Assembly: GCA_029866965.1 (NCBI GenBank)
Contig: CP123444.1
Coordinates: 1,901,501 to 1,965,500, forward strand
Direction of reading: 5' to 3'
DNA: 64,000 nt
Origin: Flavobacteriaceae bacterium YJPT1-3
GTDB taxonomy: Bacteria; Bacteroidota; Bacteroidia; Flavobacteriales; Flavobacteriaceae
The notes beneath the pieces were generated by a model. It was not told the DNA's origin. It searched no databases and saw only the letters and a program-made list of their open reading frames with translations. The position numbers and the translations under genes are program-made. Below, piece after piece: positions 44,431 to 53,436 of the stretch (position 1 is its first letter; each line of letters begins with the position of its first letter).

Positions 44431-46224
44431 ATGGAAATCAGAAATATTGCAATCATTGCCCACGTAGACCACGGTAAGACCACCCTGGTCGATAAGATCA
44501 TGTACCACTGTGAGCTCTTCCGTGAAAACGAGAACACCGGTGACCTGATCCTGGATAACAATGATCTGGAGCGTGAGCGTGGCATCACCATCACCTCTAA
44601 AAACGTAGCAGTTACTTATAAAGGAACCAAGATCAATATCATTGATACTCCGGGTCACGCCGACTTTGGCGGTGAAGTGGAGCGCGTATTGAACATGGCT
44701 GACGGGGTATTGCTTTTAGTCGATGCCTTTGAAGGGCCCATGCCTCAGACCCGTTTTGTATTGCAGAAAGCGATCAACCTGGGCTTAAAACCTTGTGTGG
44801 TCATCAACAAAGTAGATAAAGAGAACTGTACTCCAGAAGAAGTGCACGAGAAAGTTTTCGACCTCATGTTTGAATTGGGAGCGGAAGAATGGCAATTGGA
44901 TTTCCCAACTGTTTACGGAAGTGCCAAGAATAACTGGATGGGGGAAGACTGGAAAGAGCCCACCGATTCGATCGAGCCGTTATTGGATATGGTGATCGAG
45001 CACATACCGACTCCAAAAGTAGAAACAGGAACACCTCAAATGCTGATCACCTCTTTGGATTTTAGTACCTACACCGGTCGAATTGCTATCGGTCGTTTGC
45101 AGCGCGGAGAATTGAAGGAAAATATGCCCGTAGCCCTGGTCAAGCGCAATGGAGATATCCAAAAGACCCGAATTAAAGAATTACATGTTTTTGAAGGCAT
45201 GGGGCGCAAGAAAGTAGCCAGTGTCATGGCCGGTGATATTTGTGCGGTAGTGGGTCTGGAAGGTTTTGAGATTGGCGATACGATAGCTGATGCAGAAAAT
45301 CCGGAAGGATTGAAGACCATCGATATTGATGAGCCTACCATGAGCATGCTCTTTACCATCAACGATTCCCCCTTCTTCGGGAAAGATGGAAAATTTGTTA
45401 CTTCCCGTCACATCAAGGAGCGTCTGACCAAAGAATTGGAAAAGAACCTGGCTCTTCGCGTGGAAGAAACAGACAGTGCAGATAAATTTATGGTCTACGG
45501 CCGTGGAGTCTTGCACTTATCAGTCTTGATCGAAACCATGCGTCGGGAAGGTTACGAATTGCAGATTGGACAGCCTCAGGTGATCATTAAAGAGATCGAC
45601 GGGGTGAAGTGCGAACCGATTGAAGAATTGACCATTGATTTACCGGAACACGTTTCTGGGAAAGCAGTGGAGATGGTTACTATGCGTAAGGGAGAAATGT
45701 TGAGCATGGAAGCCAAAGGAGAGCGCATGGTGTGCGAATTCTTAATTCCATCCCGAGGGATCATCGGTCTACGAAATCAGTTGCTCACGGCCACCGCTGG
45801 AGAGGCTATTATGGCGCACCGCTTTAAAGAATATCAACCTTTAAAAGGAGCCATTGCAGAGCGAAATAACGGTTCTTTGGTCTCTATGGAGAATGGTCAG
45901 GCTATTCCTTATTCCATCGATAAGTTGCAGGACCGTGGTAAGTTTTTCGTCGATCCGGGAGAAAGTATATACGAAGGACAGGTGATTGGGGAGAACAGTC
46001 GGCAGGATGACATGACCGTCAATATTACCAAGACCAAGAAACTCTCTAATGTTCGTTCTTCAGGAGCTGATGATAAGGCACGTATCGTGCCTGCGATCAA
46101 GTTTTCTTTGGAGGAGGCGTTGGAATACATCCAGAAAGATGAATATGTGGAGGTTACTCCAAACGCATTGCGTTTGCGTAAGATTTATTTGAAAGAGGTA
46201 GACCGCAAGCGAAACAAGAGCTAA
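44431..46224 (+). CDS. typA: Translational GTPase TypA/BipA
   Basis: 597 residues from the ATG at 44431 (MEIRNIAIIAHVDHGKTT); the upstream ATG would read through the promoter. G1 AHVDHGKTTL, G3 DTPGHADFGGEV and G4 NKVDKE are intact; the domain order is EF-G-like with the C-terminal domain (RGIIGLRNQLLTATAGEAIM). A ribosome-associated GTPase involved in subunit assembly and stress. Monocistronic, ended by the hairpin at 46251. Confidence 0.96.
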   Translation: MEIRNIAIIAHVDHGKTTLVDKIMYHCELFRENENTGDLILDNNDLERERGITITSKNVAVTYKGTKINIIDTPGHADFGGEVERVLNMADGVLLLVDAFEGPMPQTRFVLQKAINLGLKPCVVINKVDKENCTPEEVHEKVFDLMFELGAEEWQLDFPTVYGSAKNNWMGEDWKEPTDSIEPLLDMVIEHIPTPKVETGTPQMLITSLDFSTYTGRIAIGRLQRGELKENMPVALVKRNGDIQKTRIKELHVFEGMGRKKVASVMAGDICAVVGLEGFEIGDTIADAENPEGLKTIDIDEPTMSMLFTINDSPFFGKDGKFVTSRHIKERLTKELEKNLALRVEETDSADKFMVYGRGVLHLSVLIETMRREGYELQIGQPQVIIKEIDGVKCEPIEELTIDLPEHVSGKAVEMVTMRKGEMLSMEAKGERMVCEFLIPSRGIIGLRNQLLTATAGEAIMAHRFKEYQPLKGAIAERNNGSLVSMENGQAIPYSIDKLQDRGKFFVDPGESIYEGQVIGENSRQDDMTVNITKTKKLSNVRSSGADDKARIVPAIKFSLEEALEYIQKDEYVEVTPNALRLRKIYLKEVDRKRNKS

Positions 46225-46250
46225 TACGCTAAATGTTTATTAAAGTAAAG

Positions 46251-46275
46251 CCCGCAATTTTTTTCAAATTGCGGG
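46251..46275 (+). terminator. Terminator of typA
   Basis: CCCGCAATTT / AAATTGCGGG with a 5-base loop followed by TTTCTTATTTTT. Confidence 0.8.
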
Positions 46276-46310
46276 TTTCTTATTTTTAGCGGCTACCAAA
46301 TCACTTCATT

Positions 46311-47219
46311 ATGCGTTTTTTACTGTTCAGTTTACTATTGATTTGTTTTGCTTTCGCGAAATCGAGTGCGCAAGACTTGCCAGCTCGCAAGGCAGGTTCA
46401 CAATATAGAGGTAATGAAAGCGATCAGGTACAGATCGATCCCAGAGCCTATGAAACGGATCGTACCTTGTGGCAGGATTTCACCTATGACATGGGCAATG
46501 TCTTCAAAAGCACCGGTTTCGCTTACAGTCGGCCATTGTACTGGCAAGGCGATGATTTTCTAAAGTTTGGAGGGGTAGCCGTGACCACTTTCGGGCTGTA
46601 CACCATCGACACGGATATACGACGGGAATTTGGCGTACAACGGGATTATATACCCGAGCCTATTCTTGATTATGGGACGTACGCGGGAAATCCGCAGAAC
46701 AGTTACGGCGCTATGGGTGCGGTGTATCTGTACGGTTTGTTCACCCGCAATGAGAAGCTACGACGAACCGGGGTGTTGCTGATCGCATCAGCGACGGCTA
46801 CGGGATTTGTACAGCAATTGGCCAAGTCGGCTGTCGGTCGCGCCCGCCCGGAGGCGGGCTTGGGGAAGCACTTTTTTAAGCCTTTCGGCGGAAGTTCGGC
46901 CTACCGGTCGTTCCCTTCGGGACACACGGTACTGACGTTCACCAGTGCCCATGTGATCGCCAAGCAGTTTAAGAGTCCCTGGGTCAAAGCCGGAATCTAC
47001 GCGGTAGGCTTGATACCGGGACTGTCCAGAATTTATAATGACGCCCATTGGGCCAGTGATGTCTTTTTGAGTCTGGCCATGAGTTACTTTATGGTGGAAG
47101 CCATAGATTTTTATCTCGATCGCAAATACGCTCAAAAATACAACCCTAAAGAGCCTCATTCGTCTACGCTCAGTTTGACCTTTGGCGGAGGTGGGATAGG
47201 AGCGGTGTATGCTTTTTAA
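46311..47219 (+). CDS. Secreted PAP2-family phosphatase
   Basis: 302 residues. Signal peptide (LLFSLLLICFAFAKSSAQ). The three PAP2 motifs are present: KSAVGRARPE, SFPSGHT and SRIYNDAHWASD. PAP2 enzymes dephosphorylate lipid or undecaprenyl phosphates or act as acid phosphatases; location is periplasm or outer membrane. A one-mismatch copy of the iterated palindrome (46350-46363) lies inside the signal-peptide region. Monocistronic. Confidence 0.9.
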   Translation: MRFLLFSLLLICFAFAKSSAQDLPARKAGSQYRGNESDQVQIDPRAYETDRTLWQDFTYDMGNVFKSTGFAYSRPLYWQGDDFLKFGGVAVTTFGLYTIDTDIRREFGVQRDYIPEPILDYGTYAGNPQNSYGAMGAVYLYGLFTRNEKLRRTGVLLIASATATGFVQQLAKSAVGRARPEAGLGKHFFKPFGGSSAYRSFPSGHTVLTFTSAHVIAKQFKSPWVKAGIYAVGLIPGLSRIYNDAHWASDVFLSLAMSYFMVEAIDFYLDRKYAQKYNPKEPHSSTLSLTFGGGGIGAVYAF

Positions 47220-47235
47220 GGAAAATATCGAAATG

Positions 47236-47265
47236 AAAAAAGCGACCACTCGGTCGCTTTTTTTG
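47236..47265. terminator. Bidirectional terminator
   Basis: GCGACC / GGTCGC with a 4-base loop, A-run before and T-run after; serves the PAP2 gene and the leftward tRNA-Leu. Confidence 0.85.
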
Positions 47266-47271
47266 TTTTTG

Positions 47272-47354
47272 TACCCGGAATGGGAGTCGAACCCACACGC
47301 CACGAGGACACACGGCCCTCAACCGTGCCTGTCTACCAATTCCAGCATCCGGGT
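47272..47354 (-). tRNA. tRNA-Leu (anticodon GAG)
   Basis: The acceptor stem ACCCGGA / TCCGGGT, a D-arm with AATTGGTAGAC, the anticodon stem CACGG-TTGAGGG-CCGTG giving GAG, a long variable arm and the T-loop TTCGACT are all readable on the minus strand. No CCA encoded. Confidence 0.95.
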
Positions 47355-47386
47355 AGGATGTATTTTAGGAATCTCAATGAGGGCTG

Positions 47387-47394
47387 CAAAGATA
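47387..47394 (-). promoter_or_regulatory. -7 box of tRNA-Leu
   Basis: TATCTTTG followed by CAGCC, 32 bases before the tRNA 5' end. Confidence 0.7.
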
Positions 47395-47437
47395 AACTTC
47401 GAAAGGAAATAATGAAATTTAAAACCCGGGAATTCTG

Positions 47438-47686
47438 CTAGTGATTTCTAAGCGCTTCTATCAATTCCTCTTTGTTCATCGTACTGTAGTTATCGATGCC
47501 GATTTCTTTGGCCTGCTCCACCAGTTCTTCCTTGGTTCGCTCTTCATAAGGTTCAGCCTTCCCGCCTTTTTTTCCGGCATTTTCGGTGTTGGCGATACGG
47601 GCGGCTTTTTCTTTGCTCATGCCTTCCTCGCGCAGGGCTTCGTATTGTTCGTCATTTTTGATGGAGTTTCCGTGGTCTTTAGCCAT
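47438..47686 (-). CDS. Small Rho-N/DUF7218-like protein
   Basis: 82 residues, hydrophilic. N-terminal AKDHGNSIKNDEQYEALREE and GMSKEKAARIANT resemble the DUF7218 family; the C-terminal part (KEELVEQAKEIGIDNYSTMN KEELIEALRN) is a Rho N-terminal/SAP-like helix-extended motif, suggesting nucleic-acid binding. Monocistronic, divergent from nhaA. Function unproven. Confidence 0.75.
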   Translation of the reverse strand: MAKDHGNSIKNDEQYEALREEGMSKEKAARIANTENAGKKGGKAEPYEERTKEELVEQAKEIGIDNYSTMNKEELIEALRNH

Positions 47687-47833
47687 AACGTGAATATTTA
47701 GAGGAAAAATACGAAGCCAAATTCGTCTACGGCTTGATTTAGGGATTCTCTAACATCGACTGCGTCGTATTTTTTGAAATTCTTAAGGTTTGCCAGGCTA
47801 AATCTAATTCGCGAAGGCTTAATTTTAAGGGCT

Positions 47834-49183
47834 ATGAGATCGACCCCTGCAGATCGTTTTATCAATCGAGTGGGTGCTTTGGTGGGTGATTCAAAGTCCC
47901 AGGGAGTGCTTTTAACCATCATGGTCCTGATCGCTCTCGTTTGGGCCAATTCCCCTTATGCCGATGCCTATTTCCATTTGCTGGAGCAGGATTTTACCAT
48001 TGGTTTGGAAGATTATGCTCTGACGGAAAGCCTCCACAAATGGATCAATGACGGCCTGATGGCTCTTTTCTTTTTTCTGGTGGGTCTGGAGATCAAGCGG
48101 GAATTCATTTCCGGAGAACTCTCCACCTGGCGCAAAGCCGCGGTGCCGGTCATTGCCGCTTTGGGTGGCATGGTCGTGCCCATCGTATTCTTTTTACTTT
48201 TCAACTACGGAACGGAGGCCTCAGCAGCCTGGGGGATTCCTATGGCTACTGACATTGCTTTTACACTCAGTTTGGTGGCGATTCTGGGTACGTTGGTTCA
48301 CAACAATTTAAAGGTATTTCTAACTGCCCTGGCCACGGTAGACGACATCGGCGCGATCTTAGTGATCGCCTTTTTCTTGACTCCTCAGGTCGATCTGGGT
48401 GCATTGATTGCTGGCTTTATCTATCTGGGCATCATGACCGGAGCCAATCTACTGGGAGTTAGGAACATGTGGTTTTACATCATTGTAGGCGTTCTTGGCT
48501 TGTGGGTAGCCTTGCTGCTTTCCGGTATTCATGCCACCCTGGCCGGAGTACTTGGGGCCTTGACCATTCCGGCACGAAGAAAAGTCACCGAACGCGAATA
48601 CCAAGAGAAATTAAGGCAATGGACCCGCGATTTTGACAACGAATCCACCAACGAATACGCCTTACTCACGGAAAATCAGGATCAAATTATCCAGCAGGTG
48701 GTTTTAGCCAGTAAAAGAGCCAGCACTCCACTGCAACGGGTAGAACGCAAATTGAGTCCGTTGGTCTCCTACTTTATCATTCCCTTGTTCGCTTTCGCGA
48801 ATGCGGGGGTCCGCATAGAAGGTGACTTCCTGAGTATGCTTTTCCATCCATTGAGTTTGGGAATCGTCGTGGGACTGCTGGCGGGGAAATTGATTGGGGT
48901 ATTTGCTTTTTCCAAAGTGGCAGTTTGGGCTCAATTGGGCAGGTTGCCGGAGCAGACATCCTGGTCTGGTATCGCTGGCGCCGGTATGATGGCCGGAATT
49001 GGATTTACCATGTCGCTCTTCATAGCAGAATTGGCCCTGGATGATGAACGCTTGCTGCAAATCGCTAAAATTGGAATTTTGGCCGCTTCTTTCCTGGCCA
49101 TAGTCCTGGGAGCTTTATGGTTTGTGTTCCGGAACAGAAATGTAGAGGTGTCAGTAGATGAGGTATCAGTAGCCAAAGAGTAA
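47834..49183 (+). CDS. nhaA: Na+/H+ antiporter NhaA
   Basis: 449 residues from the ATG at 47834 (MRSTPADRFINRVGALVGDS); an earlier ATG (47774) would add an unlikely basic leader. About 12 membrane segments. Conserved IPMATDIAFTLSLVAILG and TALATVDDIGAILVIAFF contain the two essential Asp positions of the ion site, and GAGMMAGIGFTMSLFIAELA closes the family pattern. Exports Na+ in exchange for protons; in line with a marine lifestyle. A 13-of-14 iterated palindrome occurs at 48791. Confidence 0.93.
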   Translation: MRSTPADRFINRVGALVGDSKSQGVLLTIMVLIALVWANSPYADAYFHLLEQDFTIGLEDYALTESLHKWINDGLMALFFFLVGLEIKREFISGELSTWRKAAVPVIAALGGMVVPIVFFLLFNYGTEASAAWGIPMATDIAFTLSLVAILGTLVHNNLKVFLTALATVDDIGAILVIAFFLTPQVDLGALIAGFIYLGIMTGANLLGVRNMWFYIIVGVLGLWVALLLSGIHATLAGVLGALTIPARRKVTEREYQEKLRQWTRDFDNESTNEYALLTENQDQIIQQVVLASKRASTPLQRVERKLSPLVSYFIIPLFAFANAGVRIEGDFLSMLFHPLSLGIVVGLLAGKLIGVFAFSKVAVWAQLGRLPEQTSWSGIAGAGMMAGIGFTMSLFIAELALDDERLLQIAKIGILAASFLAIVLGALWFVFRNRNVEVSVDEVSVAKE

Positions 49184-49308
49184 ACCCTAAACTGTCGCTC
49201 CAAAACGTCGCTTTTTGTCACTGCTGGAGCTTCCCTACACCGATTGACAGCCCGTACTTTTAAAATTCGGATATTGAAAGTACCTTTAAGAATTCACACC
49301 TAAGCCTT

Positions 49309-51465
49309 ATGAAAAGTCATTGGATAGTTACCTTTTTGCTCTTGATGCTGGTTTCCTGGACGGGAGCTCAAAACGACACCGAAGTGGTCGTTTATTACGA
49401 TACCTCCCTTTCCATGCAGGAGCGCAATACGTTCTCAGAATTTGATCAATTGCAGCAGACCTTGTCGTCCTATACCTCGAGTCGGCTAAAAGTGGTGCAG
49501 TTCAGTAATGCCATTAATCAAGAAGATCGTTATGCCATTAACCCGGAAGACCTGGCTCGTCTAAGCAGCGATTTACAAAGGGTAATTTATGACGGAGCGA
49601 CTGATTATTCGGTCATAAATCTCAATCAATCGGCTCTGCTTTACGTCTTGATGACCGATGGCCGCTCGCTCGGCTCCAACTGGCCTCAAACAGCAGATGC
49701 TCCAGTATTTGTGATCAATTCTACGGAGCGTCGGAATGCTAAGGCACTACAAGCGCTGGCTACTGCTACCAAAGGACAATACATCGATCTTTTTGATGCG
49801 AGTAAGGAGGCTAAAGAAGCCGTGGTTTTGCGAACGGTAAGTGGGGTGGTTTATGACAACGACGGACCTATAGCGGAAGCTACGGTCAGGGTTCGGAATA
49901 CGACCGTGAGTACCACTAGCGATTCCCAGGGAAATTTTACGCTGGAAGCTCCGCAGGGTGCCGTATTGGTCGTTTCTTTTACTGGCAAGAAAACCCGGGG
50001 AATACGAATACAAGATAGAAGTAATTATGACATCAACATGGACTATCTGGATGAGAATCTAGAAGAGGTCATCCTGACGGCCACCTCGGGAACCGAGGAG
50101 CAAACGGAGGACCTGGGTCTGGGCGAAGTGGATAAACGCAGTTTGGGCTACGCGGTCCAGTCTATCGATGAAGAAGAGATCAGCGCCGGAGATACCGATA
50201 TCGTCCAAAGCGTCAGCGGTCAATTTTCGGGAATCAACGTGCAGAATAATCAGGACCTCAGTCAATTTGTGGGTCGGGGTATTGCCCAAAGTATTCAGGG
50301 CGATTACTACGGATTGATCGTGGTGGACGGCGTACCCATGCAAAAATCAAATTCCCGAACGGGAGATATCTTTAGCCTGGCGAATATCGATCCGCAAAAT
50401 GTGGCTGATATTACCGTACTCAAAGGATTGGCCGCCACCAACCGCTGGGGTACCCTGGGTCGTAACGGGGTGATCCTGATCAAGACTAAAGCCTTTGCTT
50501 CCGGCTCCGGGAATAAGGGGAAGGAGAAGCGACTGGGCACTACGGCCACCTACAGAGGAGGCGCGCAGGAACTGGCTGCCTTGCCCAAAGCGCCTTATAT
50601 CGAGGTACTCAAGCAGGCTACCACTATTGATGAGGCTTACGAAGCCTACATCGCCCAGCGCAAGATCCATGGAGATAAATCATCGTTCTTCTTGGATGTA
50701 GCCACTTACTTTAAAGGTTGGGAGAACGACTACCTGAGCGCTAAGATTGTGTCGAATACCGTAGAACGTTATGAAAAGGAAATTCCCTTGCTTCGGGCGA
50801 CCGCCTATTTTTATCAGGATATAGGAGCCATGAAAGAAGCGGTGCAACTCTATGAATACATTCTCGAGTTGGAGCCCTCCCAGGCCCAATCGTACCGAGA
50901 TCTTGCGGTGGCCTATGACCTGGCGGGATCTTATGAGAAAGCATTGGAGCTGCACAACCGAATTGTACGTCTAAAGCAGACCGGAAGTACCCTATTTAAC
51001 GGCCTGCAAGAATCGCTGACCTATGACTATAAAAACCTGGTGGCACAACATGGCTCGCTGCTGGATGCTTCCAAGATCCAGCCGAAATACCAATCCAATG
51101 CCACTTTGCACAAACGCATCGTAGTAGAATGGAATGAACCTTCGGCCGAATTTGATCTGCAGATCGTCAATCCCCAACAGCGTTTCTTTACTTGGTCTCA
51201 TACACGCACGGCAGAATCTCAGCGCATGATGCAAGAGACCAAACAAGGGTATGCTTTGGAGGAGTATTTTCTAACCCCTAAAGATCAAGGCACCTGGATG
51301 TTTAATATGAAACGCATAGGAGATCCCGGAGTGATGAATCAACCTCTTTACGTCAAGATCACGGTCTATTCCAACTTTGGTCAGCCCAATCAAAAAGAAG
51401 AGATCCGAATGGTACAGTTACCCGATAACGGCGCCATGGCTACGGTTTTGAAGATTATCGTTTAG
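49309..51465 (+). CDS. Secreted vWA / plug / TPR protein (paralogue 1)
   Basis: 718 residues. Signal peptide (VTFLLLMLVSWTGAQ). A vWA-like domain at about 24-165 carries VVVYYDTSLSM (DxSxS). A carboxypeptidase-regulatory-like domain at about 180-250 (VSGVVYDNDGPIAEATVRVR, DSQGNFTLEAPQGAVLVVSF) is followed by a TonB-plug-like domain at about 255-395 (DIVQSVSGQFSGINVQNNQD, ADITVLKGLAATNRWG, GVILIKTKA). There is no beta-barrel. TPR-like helices (440-570, SQAQSYRDLAVAYDLAGSYE) precede a C-terminal beta domain (AEFDLQIVNPQQRFFTWSHT). First of three tandem paralogues, spaced about 130 and 310 bases apart. Function unknown; plausibly an outer-membrane-associated adaptor. Confidence 0.82.
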   Translation: MKSHWIVTFLLLMLVSWTGAQNDTEVVVYYDTSLSMQERNTFSEFDQLQQTLSSYTSSRLKVVQFSNAINQEDRYAINPEDLARLSSDLQRVIYDGATDYSVINLNQSALLYVLMTDGRSLGSNWPQTADAPVFVINSTERRNAKALQALATATKGQYIDLFDASKEAKEAVVLRTVSGVVYDNDGPIAEATVRVRNTTVSTTSDSQGNFTLEAPQGAVLVVSFTGKKTRGIRIQDRSNYDINMDYLDENLEEVILTATSGTEEQTEDLGLGEVDKRSLGYAVQSIDEEEISAGDTDIVQSVSGQFSGINVQNNQDLSQFVGRGIAQSIQGDYYGLIVVDGVPMQKSNSRTGDIFSLANIDPQNVADITVLKGLAATNRWGTLGRNGVILIKTKAFASGSGNKGKEKRLGTTATYRGGAQELAALPKAPYIEVLKQATTIDEAYEAYIAQRKIHGDKSSFFLDVATYFKGWENDYLSAKIVSNTVERYEKEIPLLRATAYFYQDIGAMKEAVQLYEYILELEPSQAQSYRDLAVAYDLAGSYEKALELHNRIVRLKQTGSTLFNGLQESLTYDYKNLVAQHGSLLDASKIQPKYQSNATLHKRIVVEWNEPSAEFDLQIVNPQQRFFTWSHTRTAESQRMMQETKQGYALEEYFLTPKDQGTWMFNMKRIGDPGVMNQPLYVKITVYSNFGQPNQKEEIRMVQLPDNGAMATVLKIIV

Positions 51466-51591
51466 TGGCATAGGCAATGATCATCAAAGGTGTACTATTC
51501 TGATAAATAGTGAGTTATTTTTGAAGAAATAGCAATTATTCTAGCGTTTGGCATGATAAATGTGCGTAATATGTAAAAAATTAACATAATT

Positions 51592-53127
51592 ATGCAGAAA
51601 AGACTAATCATTACTCGCCTTATTTTAATTCTCCTTCCCATGTTTTTGCTCTGTACTGCTATTCAGGCTCAGAACGATCAAAACTTCCGATTACAAGGGC
51701 AGGTCACCTACTTAGAAAAGCCTTTGCCTGATGCCAGTGTCCTTGTTGAAGGCACCAAGCGCGGTACGTTGACGGATGATGGTGGATTTTTTTCCATACA
51801 GGTGAAACCAGGAGATCGGTTGGTGATTAGTCGTGTTGGATTTCGACCTCATACCGTACGAGTGAGTGAAAAAGATACAGCAATGACAATTGCTATGGAC
51901 GATTATTCGGAAAGTCTGGATGAAGTTACGATTACAGCTAAGAAAAGTTCAGACACCCTTCAATTTGCGGAACGATTGGATTACGATTTTAGACTGCGCG
52001 ATGGAAGTATATTGAATCCAAAACGGAGCGCCAGTTTAATACACTATATGGGCAACGAAGAATTAAAGAAAAGATCAGCGGCAGGTTTACCTGAATTATT
52101 GGGAGGTAGATTCTCTGGGGTGGTCTTCGACTTAAAATCAAATTTGCTTTTCATTCGTGGCGTCCCTGCTTACTACATTATTGATGGGGTTCAATTTGCC
52201 TATCCTCCAGCCATTAACTTTGAAGATATAATCCATCTGTTCATTCTTAAGCAAGAAAAAGCGGTTGCTGTGATCACTAAATTTAATCCACAGTATCGGG
52301 AGAAGCTGTTTAAACAGCGACAGGAAAAGTTACTGAACAAGAACATATACACCGCCGATGATCAGGCTCGTGGTTCACTTCAAGCCATCACTGAGCTCAG
52401 TGCTGACCTTCCTGACCGTATGGAACAACTGAAAGCGGAGGCCTATATCCAACAACAGGCAGATCAACATCTGGCGGCCATCGAGAATTACGAGGAAATT
52501 TTCAAGCAGCGTCCTACCTACGCACAGTCGTATCGAGATTTAGCCAATGCCTATCTGGAGGCGGGAAAATACGATCGGGCCTGGCGTTTGTACATGGCTT
52601 ATGTATTTAATCATGAACTCGAGAACCAAGAGGGGATAGGAGAGATTTTATACAGTGAAATGGAATGGCTTTATTTCAATAAACTGCAGGCCAGTAAGAT
52701 CAAACAGACCTTCGAACCTATTCATGAAAATAAAAAAGATTTTGAGCGAGACATACGTCTGGTGTTTGAATGGACAGATTCAGAAGCAGAATTTGAGCTG
52801 GAGTTTGTAGGTCCTGATCAGCGGGTATTTAATTTTGAGCACAGCTACCGTGCCAACTCAGAGTTACTTCAGAAGGAAAGAAGTATGGGTTCCAGTAGCA
52901 AAGAATTCAGCATCGAAGATCTGGGCGATCAGGAATGGCTGGTTAATTTGACCTATCTGGGCAACAATAAATCCACTCCTTCTTATCTCAAAGTGACGAC
53001 TTACTACGATTGGGGAAAACCAACCCAGTTTAGTGAAGTCCAGGTTTTTCCTTTAGAAAAAATGAATTTGAAATGGCAGTTGCTTAAACTTTCGTCCAAT
53101 GTAAGGGCGCAACAGGTCAGCAGGTAA
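51592..53127 (+). CDS. Secreted plug/TPR protein (paralogue 2)
   Basis: 511 residues. Signal peptide, carboxypeptidase-regulatory-like domain (about 35-105: GQVTYLEKPLPDASVLVEGT, DDGGFFSIQVKPGDRLVISR), a degenerate plug-like region (about 130-240: IHYMGNEELKKRSAAGLPEL, FIRGVPAYYIIDGVQF), TPR helices (285-350, YAQSYRDLANAYLEAGKYDR) and the shared C-terminal domain (RLVFEWTDSEAEFELEFVGP, WLVNLTYLGNNKSTPSYLKV). No barrel and no vWA. It appears to be the simplest version of the shared architecture, similar to the N-terminal module of paralogue 3. Confidence 0.82.
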   Translation: MQKRLIITRLILILLPMFLLCTAIQAQNDQNFRLQGQVTYLEKPLPDASVLVEGTKRGTLTDDGGFFSIQVKPGDRLVISRVGFRPHTVRVSEKDTAMTIAMDDYSESLDEVTITAKKSSDTLQFAERLDYDFRLRDGSILNPKRSASLIHYMGNEELKKRSAAGLPELLGGRFSGVVFDLKSNLLFIRGVPAYYIIDGVQFAYPPAINFEDIIHLFILKQEKAVAVITKFNPQYREKLFKQRQEKLLNKNIYTADDQARGSLQAITELSADLPDRMEQLKAEAYIQQQADQHLAAIENYEEIFKQRPTYAQSYRDLANAYLEAGKYDRAWRLYMAYVFNHELENQEGIGEILYSEMEWLYFNKLQASKIKQTFEPIHENKKDFERDIRLVFEWTDSEAEFELEFVGPDQRVFNFEHSYRANSELLQKERSMGSSSKEFSIEDLGDQEWLVNLTYLGNNKSTPSYLKVTTYYDWGKPTQFSEVQVFPLEKMNLKWQLLKLSSNVRAQQVSR

Positions 53128-53226
53128 TGCGATTGATTTCTTAGAAGAATATCAGTCTACCGACCACTGACGGTGCATTCAAGCTTTAACGAGTCTAATC
53201 CAAAACATTAGATCCGAACGGTGTAA

Positions 53227-53274
53227 TTACCGGACAACCGCGCCATGGCCAAGGTCTTAAGGATTACCGTATAA
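53227..53274 (+). pseudogene. Vestigial 3' end of a paralogue-1-type gene
   Basis: In-frame LPDNRAMAKVLRITV-stop, nearly the same as LPDNGAMATVLKIIV-stop at the C-terminus of the 718-aa protein. The rest of that copy is absent from the 309-base gap. Confidence 0.7.
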
Positions 53275-53436
53275 TTTTTTTAGCGTATATTTTACAGTAA
53301 TTCCCTAATTGCTAATTTCTTAAGCCGATTTAGGATGGAGAAAGAAGTAATGGGTTGTTAAAAACTGAGTGCTGAGTTTTGCTTTCCTGACCGTTTAGTT
53401 CAGGAGCGTGAGCTATTTACTCCCAATAATACGCTT